DNA from: an uncultured Holdemanella sp.
GTDB taxonomy: Bacteria > Bacillota_I > Bacilli_A > Erysipelotrichales > Erysipelotrichaceae
Assembly (NCBI RefSeq): GCF_934772795.1
Contig: NZ_CAKVMR010000034.1
Span: 1 to 23,669 of the forward strand
Length of the DNA: 23,669 nt
Reading direction: 5' to 3'
The notes under the pieces were generated by a model. It made no database searches. It saw only the letters and a list, made by a program, of their open reading frames with translations, and was not told the origin of the DNA. How positions within the stretch are numbered: position 1 is the stretch's first letter; each line of letters starts with the position of its first letter. Positions 1 through 7,609 of this stretch are shown here, in pieces. The translations under genes were made by a program, and so were the position numbers.

Positions 1-1270
1 TGTTTCTTTTGTTAGGTGTCTGGCTAACGAAATTGCTCACATTTCTATTCACCACCCATTTGCAAAAGAGGAGCTTTAAATAATAAACCAACGCTTGCTG
101 TCTATTATTACCTGAAGGACTTTCATTCTTCACAACCTCAATAGTCTTTGTTGCAGATAACGTTTTATTATTCGCTCCCTGAACACTTGCTGTAATAGTC
201 GCTGATCCCTGGCGGTTTCCTGTAACTAGTCCATTCTCATCAACAGATAAGATTTCTTCATTTGATGAATTCCAAGTCACTTTACCGTCCGCATCTGCTG
301 GTGTGAAATTTGCTGTTAGCTGTGTAGTCTGGAACTGCTTAACTGTATCAGCTCCACTGATTGAAATGCTAGTTGGTACTACAGCTGCATTAACCGTAAT
401 TGTATATTCTTTTGTTCCTTGATCCCATCCCCAAGAATATGTATCTGTAACAATAGTCGTTCCTTCCTGTAATCCTTTTACAGTAATGCTTACACCACTG
501 GTCTTATTTAATTTGACTTTACTTCCATCTTCAACAGTCCAGTTATGGTTATAATAGTTATACTTATCCACATCTCTTGAAGTTAACGTTATTGTTTCAC
601 CAACTTTGATAGTTCTAGTTGTATCTGTATCACTCGCTACTGATATATTCTTATCTTCAGAATCGGAATCAGAATCATCTTCCTTTTCACCAGATAAATT
701 CGCTGTTTCAACTTTTTTATCCTTGCTGTCTTTTTGAGTAGCTGTGCTCTTATAAACAAGAGTTAAACTTGTCATATCACTAGTTACTGTTAAACCAGAA
801 GCTTTAACTTGATCCTTAGTGATCTTGTTTTCTTTGTTACCATTCACAAATGCATATTCAAGCTCAAATTGTTCATGAGCTTCTTTGAATACATTTGTAT
901 CTTGATCCAATCTGTAACCAACATCATAAGTAGCTGTTACAGATTCCATCAAATCGGTACCATCCTCTTTTACATAAGAAACCTTAACCTCTGCTTTTTC
1001 AACAGTCGGTTGTGGTTGTGCTTCTTCTGCTGCAGGCTGTTCTTCCTCTACTACAGGTTGCTGTTGCTCTTCTTCCTGTTGTTGAGGAGCTTCTTCTTCA
1101 GTTGTTGGCACTTCCTCTTGCTCTTGTGAAGTGGTTGTTGTTTCCTCTTGTTGTTGAGGTTCAACCGGTTCTTCCACCGCATTTACATAGTAAGAGTCTG
1201 CTAAGCCAAACTGAACGGCCATCGCAAATGATAATACAATTGCTGCTGCTTTTTTCAAATTCTTTAGCAT
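1..1270 (-). CDS. Secreted surface protein with MucBP-like and BIG2-like Ig domains (3' part outside window)
   Basis: The start ATG at 1270 follows an AAAGGAGG site. 423 codons are visible with no stop, so the C-terminus and any sortase signal lie beyond base 1. Residues 1-31 form a signal peptide (LKNLKKAAA, then a hydrophobic stretch, cleavage probably after YYVNA). Residues 32-92 are a Gln/Glu/Pro-rich low-complexity stalk. Residues 93-174 look MucBP-like (VKVSYVKEDGTDL). Residues 196-206 are an Asp/Ser run. Residues 208-293 look Ig-like, and 299-380 are a BIG2-type domain (VTWNSSNEEILSVDENGLVT). Such proteins are usually wall-anchored adhesins; the ligand cannot be read from sequence. From about residue 388 the sequence no longer looks like the rest, so the true protein may be interrupted near base 108. 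The gene is separated from dut by a terminator and is probably its own transcription unit. Confidence 0.75.
   Translation of the reverse strand, partial: MLKNLKKAAAIVLSFAMAVQFGLADSYYVNAVEEPVEPQQQEETTTTSQEQEEVPTTEEEAPQQQEEEQQQPVVEEEQPAAEEAQPQPTVEKAEVKVSYVKEDGTDLMESVTATYDVGYRLDQDTNVFKEAHEQFELEYAFVNGNKENKITKDQVKASGLTVTSDMTSLTLVYKSTATQKDSKDKKVETANLSGEKEDDSDSDSEDKNISVASDTDTTRTIKVGETITLTSRDVDKYNYYNHNWTVEDGSKVKLNKTSGVSITVKGLQEGTTIVTDTYSWGWDQGTKEYTITVNAAVVPTSISISGADTVKQFQTTQLTANFTPADADGKVTWNSSNEEILSVDENGLVTGNRQGSATITASVQGANNKTLSATKTIEVVKNESPSGNNRQQALVYYLKLLFCKWVVNRNVSNFVSQTPNKRN
2..108 (+). other. Possible mobile-element or foreign tail at the left edge
   Basis: On the plus strand an open frame runs from base 2 to a TAA at 77-79 and would encode the last 25 residues of a protein, ending HHPFAKEEL. 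On the opposite strand the surface-protein frame stays open here, but its composition changes abruptly from Ser/Thr/Asn-rich Ig-like sequence to YYLKLLFCKWVV-type sequence at about base 108. Both facts fit the end of an inserted element whose transposase-like gene points inward from outside the window. I do not recognise the family, and 25 residues are too few to prove coding. Chance is a real alternative. Confidence 0.25.
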
Positions 1271-1324
1271 ATTAAGTCCTCCTTTATTATAGTTATCGAT
1301 ATAACCCTTTCATTATCTGAGTAA

Positions 1325-1330
1325 AGTATA
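1325..1330 (-). promoter_or_regulatory. Candidate -10 box of the surface-protein gene
   Basis: On the minus strand TATACT lies about 55 bases before the start codon, downstream of the dut terminator. No good -35 hexamer is found 16-18 bases upstream (CCAATC or CAATCT), so this is a weak assignment. A TATAAT at 1286-1291 is too close to the ribosome binding site to serve this start. Confidence 0.3.
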
Positions 1331-1397
1331 ATCTTCCCTAGGTTATAGATTGGTTATAATATTAGAAAAACATCTTTTTTTTAAAGAAATTTTGCAT

Positions 1398-1433
1398 AAA
1401 AAAAGGCCTATTGTCATTATGACAATAAACCCA
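1398..1433 (-). terminator. Intrinsic terminator after dut
   Basis: A near-perfect hairpin with 9-base arms TATTGTCAT / ATGACAATA, extended by G-U and G-C pairs (GGGTT against GGCC), is followed on the minus strand by seven T residues. It begins immediately after the dut stop codon and closes the long leftward operon. Confidence 0.85.
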
Positions 1434-1434
1434 C

Positions 1435-1917
1435 TTATTTTCCTGAACTTCCTAACTTTCCGGCCATTCTTTCCGACTCCATTGACTGAAGTTCTTCAAA
1501 TGAAATTTCTTCACTTTCTAACTGAGGCATTCTTAATAAAACACCCTGACAAATTGCCTTTTCATAAGGATATATAATCGCATCCTCACTATATTCTGCA
1601 TCTGCCTTTTTAATAACCACTCTTTTTGTATTCAAGTTTGTGACCGGAGCCATATATTCACCACGATAACCAGAATCAATGACACCACTTCTTTGCGCAA
1701 TACCCTTTGTTCCTGTAGAACCACGCTCTTTTAAAATCATAACGAACTCAGGATCAAATGCACTTGCCACACCCAATGGAACTAACTTCGTTTCATGAGG
1801 CTCAATTACCATGTAATCTTCTTCAAAGCATGGATACAAATCATACCCTGCATCTTCATAACGCTTTTGCGGAACCTTCGCATCCGCCTTTACTTTTGCC
1901 CAATATAATTTATTCAT
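1435..1917 (-). CDS. dut: dUTPase-family protein (dUTP diphosphatase)
   Basis: The trimeric dUTPase family hydrolyses dUTP to dUMP and pyrophosphate, which keeps uracil out of DNA and supplies dUMP for thymidylate synthesis. Using the ATG at 1917 (160 aa), the family motifs appear in order: motif 1 AGYDLY (23-28), motif 2 ERGSTGTKGI (64-73), motif 3 GVIDSGYRGEY (78-88, with the catalytic Asp at 81 and the Tyr at 84), motif 4 ICQGVLL, and a degenerate C-terminal motif 5 (AGKLGSSGK) in place of the usual Gly-rich GGFGSTG. The start at 1917 is preferred over a TTG at 1923 because AGGAG lies 8 bases before the ATG but only 2 before the TTG. The ATG overlaps the upstream TGA as TGATG, implying translational coupling with the DNA glycosylase. 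Last gene of the operon. Confidence 0.85.
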   Translation of the reverse strand: MNKLYWAKVKADAKVPQKRYEDAGYDLYPCFEEDYMVIEPHETKLVPLGVASAFDPEFVMILKERGSTGTKGIAQRSGVIDSGYRGEYMAPVTNLNTKRVVIKKADAEYSEDAIIYPYEKAICQGVLLRMPQLESEEISFEELQSMESERMAGKLGSSGK

Positions 1918-2375
1918 CAACAAAACTCCTTCTTATATATTTCAATCAATTGTTCTAGCGAAAACCTCGCATTGGCACTTGAAGTCGAAGGACAATATAC
2001 CGTTTGAATATTCGGAAAATACTTCTTCATCGTATTGTAGCTTGTCCTTCCATTACAAATAACCTTCTCAATATTCTTATATGTATTCAATAAATTTGGA
2101 ATATCATTTGGCTCAATATCCTTGATCTCACTATCCGCACTCGTCTTTCTAATACACGAATGACAAATATCCCAAAGTGCAATATGCGATACTTTTAATA
2201 ATTCCATCTTATCTTCTTTTTGAAAGATTTCCTCTAATATCTTCCAAAATCGGTTGGTCTTATTCGCATAATACATCTGTTCCTTTAGACTAATCACACT
2301 TGGCATAGAACCCACAATCAATATTCTAGAATCCTCAAATACAATCGGATCCAATCCAACTATTCGCTTACACAT
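1917..2375 (-). CDS. DNA-deoxyinosine (hypoxanthine) glycosylase, UDG superfamily family 6
   Basis: The 152-residue protein matches the hypoxanthine-DNA glycosylase family, cytoplasmic repair enzymes that excise hypoxanthine formed by adenine deamination. The first conserved block is ILIVGSMPSVIS (18-29), followed by YYANKTNRFWKIL (35-47), whose NRFW segment is typical. The second active-site block is CPSTSSANARFS (128-139). The length is that of a complete family member. The ATG at 2375 lies inside the end of rimO (16-base overlap) and has no obvious Shine-Dalgarno, so translation may depend on ribosomes finishing rimO. It is coupled by TGATG to dut, placing base-deamination repair beside dUTP removal. 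Substrate preference (hypoxanthine against uracil) is taken from the family, not visible in the sequence. Confidence 0.85.
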   Translation of the reverse strand: MCKRIVGLDPIVFEDSRILIVGSMPSVISLKEQMYYANKTNRFWKILEEIFQKEDKMELLKVSHIALWDICHSCIRKTSADSEIKDIEPNDIPNLLNTYKNIEKVICNGRTSYNTMKKYFPNIQTVYCPSTSSANARFSLEQLIEIYKKEFC

Positions 2376-3658
2376 GTACCGTAAACATCATAAGATTTGG
2401 CATCTGTGATCTTCACCTTCACAAAAGTACCCAATTCCAATGGTTCATCACTTGTGAAGATAACCTGACCATCCACTTCATCCGGTGCATCCGCAGCACT
2501 TCTTCCACGATAACGATCCACCAAACCTTCTTTTTCCTCAACAAGAACCTCAATGACCTTACCAATCTTTTCCTGGTTCTTCTCTTTTGAAATCTCTTCC
2601 TGAACAGCCATCAATCTAGCCAAGCGCTCATTTTGAACCGCTTCATCAATCTGACCATCCATATCATATGCTGGTGTATCCTCTTCCTTCGAATATGTGA
2701 AAGCACCCATACGATCCCACTTAATTTCCTTAATGAAATCAACTAGTTCTTCAAATTCTTCCTCTGTTTCTGTAGGGAAACCAACAATCATAGTTGTACG
2801 CAAAGTCGCATTAGGAAACATTGTATGAATCTTATCTACAACCTTTAAGACATCCTCCTTAGGACCTCTACGATTCATTAATTTCAACAAACGATTGTTC
2901 GCATGCTGCATAGGAATATCAAAATAAGGAACAATCTTTTCACTTTCACTCATGGCCTGCAACACATCATCCACAATTTCATCCGGATACATATATAGAA
3001 CACGAATCCAATGTAAACCTTCTACCTTAGATACTTGTCTCAATAATTCAGGAAGCATCAATTCGCCATAATTATCCAAACCATACTTCGTTGTATCTTG
3101 CGCAATCAAAGTTAATTCCTTAACTCCAACACTCGCCAAATAGTTGACCTCTTCCATGATATCCTCAATCGTACGAGACTTTTGATCTCCACGAATCAAA
3201 GGAATTGCACAATACGCACAACGATTCGAACAACCATCACTGATTTTTACATAAGCCTGCCAAGGATTACCCGTAATCACACGTTCTGCCTTATCCAATA
3301 ATGTATCTGAACCCAAGATCTTTTGTAGCTGACTTGCCAAAGTGTTATATTCACGAATTGGGATCACCGCATCAATTTCAGGAATCTCTTCCTTTAATGC
3401 TTCCGTATATCTTTGAGCTAAACAACCACATACAATCAACTTCTCTAAGTTTCTCTCTTTATATTGCGCCATCTTGAAAATCGTATTGATACTCTCTTCT
3501 TTGGCACTCTCAATAAAACCACAAGTATTCACAATAATAGCCTGTGCATCCTTTGGATTAGCCACAATTTCATGACCACCCCTCTTGATCATACCCATGA
3601 TCTGTTCCGAATCCACTAAGTTTTTACAGCACCCCAATGATACAAACCCTATTTTCAT
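2360..3658 (-). CDS. rimO: Ribosomal protein S12 methylthiotransferase RimO
   Basis: This is a radical-SAM enzyme that methylthiolates an aspartate of ribosomal protein S12 using two 4Fe-4S clusters. The 432-residue protein has the full architecture. An N-terminal UPF0004 domain carries VSLGCCKNLVDSE with Cys10, NTCGFI with Cys46 and CGCLAQRY with Cys79. The radical-SAM core has DGCSNRCAYC (Cys143, 147, 150), and a C-terminal TRAM domain covers about 370-430. The motifs GCxKNLVDSE and IRGDQKSR separate RimO from the tRNA enzyme MiaB. The usual Ala after the first cluster cysteine is Cys11 here. The start overlaps the end of yhaM by four bases (ATGA type), and the gene's end overlaps the glycosylase gene, so it sits inside a continuous operon. 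Confidence 0.95.
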   Translation of the reverse strand: MKIGFVSLGCCKNLVDSEQIMGMIKRGGHEIVANPKDAQAIIVNTCGFIESAKEESINTIFKMAQYKERNLEKLIVCGCLAQRYTEALKEEIPEIDAVIPIREYNTLASQLQKILGSDTLLDKAERVITGNPWQAYVKISDGCSNRCAYCAIPLIRGDQKSRTIEDIMEEVNYLASVGVKELTLIAQDTTKYGLDNYGELMLPELLRQVSKVEGLHWIRVLYMYPDEIVDDVLQAMSESEKIVPYFDIPMQHANNRLLKLMNRRGPKEDVLKVVDKIHTMFPNATLRTTMIVGFPTETEEEFEELVDFIKEIKWDRMGAFTYSKEEDTPAYDMDGQIDEAVQNERLARLMAVQEEISKEKNQEKIGKVIEVLVEEKEGLVDRYRGRSAADAPDEVDGQVIFTSDEPLELGTFVKVKITDAKSYDVYGTCVSE

Positions 3659-4593
3659 TCTTCATCTTCTCCTTTTCGATGATAAATCATACGACCCTCT
3701 AACGCAAAGACACGAGGTCCAAAATGACCTGGCTGCGTTGTATCCAAACTCTGCTTCATCATATACATACGCGCATCCAGATTATCAAGTAATGTTAATA
3801 CTTCGGCTTCTGGAATCATAGGAAGGACAGGAGATCCAAACTCCATCTTTCCATGATGCGCCAAAACCATATGCTTCAACAATAAAACACTCTCTTTATC
3901 ATTTACACCCAGCTTTTCAGCCACACGATCCAAACGATTATTCATAATACTGATATGACCCAATAAGTTTCCCTCATTTGTATATTCAGGAAGAACCGGA
4001 CCACTCAACTCATCAATCTTTCCAACATCATGCATCAAGATACCCGCAATCAATAATCCCTTATCCAAGAATGGATATTGGCGACAAATATCTAGTCCTA
4101 CACGAGCCATACTAATCGAATGATAGGCAAGTCCACCCACAAAATTATGGTGATTCCTTGTGGCAGCCGGATACGTATAGAATAAATCCTTCGTTTCTTC
4201 TAATACTTCTTCAACCACACAATATAGATTTGAGTCTGTAATCTCATTCATCAAAGCCTTCACTTCATCTTCCATTTCACTACGAGACATAGGCGCCAAT
4301 CTTACATAATCCGAAATATCTTCGCCTTCTAAGACCACCATTTTTCTCACTCTTAGCTGAACGGCATTTCGATGAATAATCGAATCTCCAAATACCTCAA
4401 CGATTTGACCAGCCTTATACTGCTCAATCTGCTCATTCGTTAAATTCCAAAATTTCGCATCCAATACACCTGTCGCATCCTCTAAAATCAAAGACAAATA
4501 AGGCGTATCCTTCACAGTTTTTCCCTTGTCACACTTTGAAATCAAACACTTAATATTTACTTTTTGTTCCTGAGTAATCTCATTAATTCTCAT
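3655..4593 (-). CDS. yhaM: 3'-5' exoribonuclease YhaM (OB-fold plus HD domain)
   Basis: YhaM-family enzymes degrade RNA, and DNA in vitro, from the 3' end; they are confined largely to Firmicutes. The N-terminal OB-fold (about 12-92) contains YLSLILEDATGVLDAKFW. The C-terminal HD domain holds the metal ligands His158 (AYHSISMA), His188-Asp189 (LMHDVGK), His213 (GHISI) and His246-His247 (LAHHGKMEFGSP), with a distal Asp in LLDNLDAR (264-275). The length of 312 residues is normal for the family. It overlaps both neighbours by four bases, so it is co-transcribed and probably coupled to the glycosyltransferase-RecX gene before it and rimO after it. Confidence 0.93.
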   Translation of the reverse strand: MRINEITQEQKVNIKCLISKCDKGKTVKDTPYLSLILEDATGVLDAKFWNLTNEQIEQYKAGQIVEVFGDSIIHRNAVQLRVRKMVVLEGEDISDYVRLAPMSRSEMEDEVKALMNEITDSNLYCVVEEVLEETKDLFYTYPAATRNHHNFVGGLAYHSISMARVGLDICRQYPFLDKGLLIAGILMHDVGKIDELSGPVLPEYTNEGNLLGHISIMNNRLDRVAEKLGVNDKESVLLLKHMVLAHHGKMEFGSPVLPMIPEAEVLTLLDNLDARMYMMKQSLDTTQPGHFGPRVFALEGRMIYHRKGEDEE

Positions 4594-6557
4594 TCACTTT
4601 CCCCTTCCAAAACCTCTTTTATAGCTGATATATTAAATCCTTTACGAACACAATACGTCTGAATCTTCTGATTACGCTTAGGCTGATCAAACGTCGCATA
4701 TAAACGCTTTGCCTTCGCAATCGTTCTTTCTAGTGCCTCATCATCATTTTCATCCAATTCAATCGACTCCGACACTTGTTTCGCTAATTCAAACGAATAT
4801 CCCTTCGTTACTAACTTATTCACTAATGTCTGCCTTTGCATGCGACTCGACTGCTCTTTTAGCGAATGCGCTAAACGACGAGCCAATTTGATCGCATTAC
4901 TACGCTCTGTTTCCACATCCAAGCTTGCCAAAGCATCCTCAATCACATCATCCTCAATACCAGCTCTTTTTAACTTTTGACGAATCTGCAATCTAGACTG
5001 ACCATACGAATGCCAAGCCTGTGCCTTATCAAAGGCATAGTCCTTATCATCGATCCAATGACGTTCTATAAATTCATGAACAATATCCAAAGCCTGATCT
5101 TCATCTAGACCCAAATATTTCTTTCCATATTGCACCATTTGATACGACGTATAATCATTTGAGAAAACACGCTTCTTCATTAACTCAAACGCCTTATAGA
5201 ATAACTGCATATCCAAATAGTTGTCAATCAAATATGCATCTAACATTGTATCCTTTGTGATCTTTAAGTCAAAGAAATCATCCGTTGGAATCATCACTTT
5301 CACTGGTTCCTTATCACAATCACGCATCACCGTTAGACGAACAAAATCATCCACCATACGAATACGCTCTACATGATAGGCACGTTTATAATCATCGATT
5401 GCCTGATTATAAACACTCAATGCCTTATGCGCAAACATACTCTCTGTATAAGGCGCTGTTTTAGAAATACAATATTCTCTTAATGCATCTCTTTCCGCTT
5501 TGGATTTACTAAAGAAAACATCCCACTTTTGACTTAGTTCATTGGCATCATCAAAATAATAGCCAGACTTACCTTCATCCACCAAATCCTTCAACACTTC
5601 ATCACGTCGACCAAACACTAATAGTCCACTGGCCAAAGCTTCAATATATGTCATGCCTTGTGTTTCGGATAAACTCGCCGATACGAAACAATCAAAAGCC
5701 GCATAATAATAGGCAATATTTTCCTTAGGAATCTTACCCGTAAAATGCACACGATCCGTAACATTATACTTCTTAGCCAAATCCTGGTAATACTCCATAT
5801 CCGTACCACCACCCACAATGACTAAATGTAAATGTGGATCTGCATTCTTACTGATCGCCTCAATCGGAATCTCAATCGCCTTCTCTTTGGCAATACGCCC
5901 TACAAAGACAACTATATGATCTTCTTGCGTAAAGCCCAACTCTTCACGAATACTTTGAACTCTATTTTCATCTAAATTCTTACGATCATATTCCGATAGA
6001 TCCAAACCTGTCGGAACAATATAGATGGGTGCCATGACACCATACTGCAGTAGTGCCTGTTTTGTCTTTTCGCTCGGCGCAATAACTGCCTGTGAACCAT
6101 TGGCCATGACACGAGAAAAAGTACGAATCACACTCTTCCCTAATTTTTCAACCGAATCAAAATCAAGCGGATTAAAATAATGCGTATAATCCTCATACAT
6201 CGTATGATACGTGTACACAATAGGAATGTGCAAAGCCTTGGCCATCTGACGACCAAACATACCTACACCTGCCTCCGTTTGAATATGAATCACATCCAAA
6301 TCCATTCTTTCAATGTAGGCATCCGCACTAAATTGTAGTGGACTCGACATCTTATAACCATAAAACTTCTTGATTTCAAAACCAGGCAAGCGAAGAATAT
6401 GACCATCCTCATCTTCTGCAATCTTTGTACCCTTATGATTCGTAATAATAAATACCGTATGACCCAACTCTTCTAAAGCGTGTTTAAGGGTTGCCACACT
6501 TGAAACAACCCCATTAATATCCGGTAAATATGCATCTGTAAATAGTCCGATTCGCAT
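4590..6557 (-). CDS. GT4 glycolipid glycosyltransferase fused to a full RecX domain
   Basis: Residues 1-390 form a complete GT-B, family 4 glycosyltransferase: N-terminal RIGLFTDAYLPDINGVVSS, donor-binding VGRIAKEKAIEIPIEA (219-234) and the E-x7-E motif with Glu298 and Glu306 (SETQGMTYIEALASG). It most resembles diacylglycerol glucosyltransferases of the LafA/alMGS type that make the lipoteichoic-acid glycolipid anchor. Residues 393-655 match Bacillus-type RecX, a RecA modulator. A short beta region (393-435) is followed by tandem three-helix repeats, including WIDDKDYAFDKAQAW (501-515), SRLQIRQKLKRAGIEDDVIE (521-540) and KLVTKGYSFELAKQ (581-594). The frame is continuous. Met401 has no convincing Shine-Dalgarno for separate RecX synthesis. 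The gene starts 3 bases after UPF0104 and overlaps yhaM by four. Lipid acceptor and sugar are inferred from context. Confidence 0.85.
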   Translation of the reverse strand: MRIGLFTDAYLPDINGVVSSVATLKHALEELGHTVFIITNHKGTKIAEDEDGHILRLPGFEIKKFYGYKMSSPLQFSADAYIERMDLDVIHIQTEAGVGMFGRQMAKALHIPIVYTYHTMYEDYTHYFNPLDFDSVEKLGKSVIRTFSRVMANGSQAVIAPSEKTKQALLQYGVMAPIYIVPTGLDLSEYDRKNLDENRVQSIREELGFTQEDHIVVFVGRIAKEKAIEIPIEAISKNADPHLHLVIVGGGTDMEYYQDLAKKYNVTDRVHFTGKIPKENIAYYYAAFDCFVSASLSETQGMTYIEALASGLLVFGRRDEVLKDLVDEGKSGYYFDDANELSQKWDVFFSKSKAERDALREYCISKTAPYTESMFAHKALSVYNQAIDDYKRAYHVERIRMVDDFVRLTVMRDCDKEPVKVMIPTDDFFDLKITKDTMLDAYLIDNYLDMQLFYKAFELMKKRVFSNDYTSYQMVQYGKKYLGLDEDQALDIVHEFIERHWIDDKDYAFDKAQAWHSYGQSRLQIRQKLKRAGIEDDVIEDALASLDVETERSNAIKLARRLAHSLKEQSSRMQRQTLVNKLVTKGYSFELAKQVSESIELDENDDEALERTIAKAKRLYATFDQPKRNQKIQTYCVRKGFNISAIKEVLEGESE

Positions 6558-6560
6558 ATA

Positions 6561-7601
6561 CTACATCCCTTCTAAATTGATCTTACTCTCTTTTCTTTCA
6601 TAATGATTCTTAACAAACACAAATAAAATTCCACCTATAATCAGCACAATGTGATACGTAGAAAAACGCCACAAAACAAGTACAGCTCCAGTTAGATCCT
6701 TCATCAAGTTATTAAATAAGAGTGAGAAAACAACTTCTGTACCACCACTTGCCCCAGGAATGGGAATAAAACTATTGGCCATTGTCACAAAACTTGATAA
6801 GGCCATGACATCAACAAATTCATTCATTTCAAGTGGAATGTGCAAGGCAAGCGCAATCACAAATGGCAATGAATAATAGAGTGATAAACGCACCACATTA
6901 ATACATACACAAAGAAAGATACTCTTCTTATCTTTGGCAAGCACTTTAATTTCACGAGTAAAACTCGTAACTTGTAAAGTCCAAGAATCCAATGTCTTTT
7001 CTGGATTCTTTAAAATATGTAACTTTGACAATACCTTAACTAAAGTACGCGAAAGCTTGATATAAATACTAGGAAATAACGCAATCGTATATAGCGCTAC
7101 AACAACCACCGCATTGATGATATAGCCTAACAATATAATATTGAACCATGCGGATTGCGCACTATAATACGCAAAACGCAAAAGAAACAGAACCGAAACA
7201 TAAATCATCATTGTCGTCTGATAAATAATGAAATCAGCCCACAACAAGCTAGCCCCATCACTCACTTTGATTCCCTGCTTCTTCATAATATAGGCCTGAA
7301 CAAACTGTCCACCCGTACTACTCGGCGTAATTCCCGAAAAGAAAGAACCAATAAAGGCTACAAGAATTCCTTTACCAGGTGTATAGTTCTTTGTATATTT
7401 TCTTCCTAAGACATAATACACAAATCCCCATACCGCAGTAAAAAGAACACCCCACAATAAGACAATGACAAGGCTTAACAGATTCATTTGTGAAATGCAC
7501 TTTAAGACCTGATGAAAATTATCCTTTAGGGCAAACCACAGGGCAAACCCCGTTAACGCAAGAATAAGTAACAGATTTAGTGCGTATTTCTGTTTTTTCA
7601 T
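6561..7601 (-). CDS. UPF0104 / LPG_synthase_TM family integral membrane protein
   Basis: The 346-residue polytopic protein has about eight hydrophobic segments and the two hallmark motifs of the lysylphosphatidylglycerol-synthase transmembrane (flippase-like) family: FSGITPSSTGGQFVQAYIM (about 88-106) and SFIPIPGASGGTEVVF (about 276-291). The C-terminal aminoacyl-transfer domain of MprF is absent, so it is a stand-alone membrane unit. It lies between two glycolipid glycosyltransferase genes (8 bases after one, 3 before the other), an arrangement also seen near lafA/lafB-type genes in streptococci. I infer a role in moving or handling glycolipid in the membrane. The substrate is unknown. Confidence 0.85.
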   Translation of the reverse strand: MKKQKYALNLLLILALTGFALWFALKDNFHQVLKCISQMNLLSLVIVLLWGVLFTAVWGFVYYVLGRKYTKNYTPGKGILVAFIGSFFSGITPSSTGGQFVQAYIMKKQGIKVSDGASLLWADFIIYQTTMMIYVSVLFLLRFAYYSAQSAWFNIILLGYIINAVVVVALYTIALFPSIYIKLSRTLVKVLSKLHILKNPEKTLDSWTLQVTSFTREIKVLAKDKKSIFLCVCINVVRLSLYYSLPFVIALALHIPLEMNEFVDVMALSSFVTMANSFIPIPGASGGTEVVFSLLFNNLMKDLTGAVLVLWRFSTYHIVLIIGGILFVFVKNHYERKESKINLEGM

Positions 7602-7609
7602 AAAAACCC

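Noticed and set aside
809..1275. Two plus-strand open frames rich in Leu, Val and Phe opposite the surface-protein stalk
   Set aside because: They are the complement of repetitive Gln/Glu/Pro codons, lack ribosome sites and have biased, non-protein-like composition.
1286..1291. A TATAAT just before the surface-protein ribosome binding site
   Set aside because: Transcription from it would start inside or after the Shine-Dalgarno sequence.
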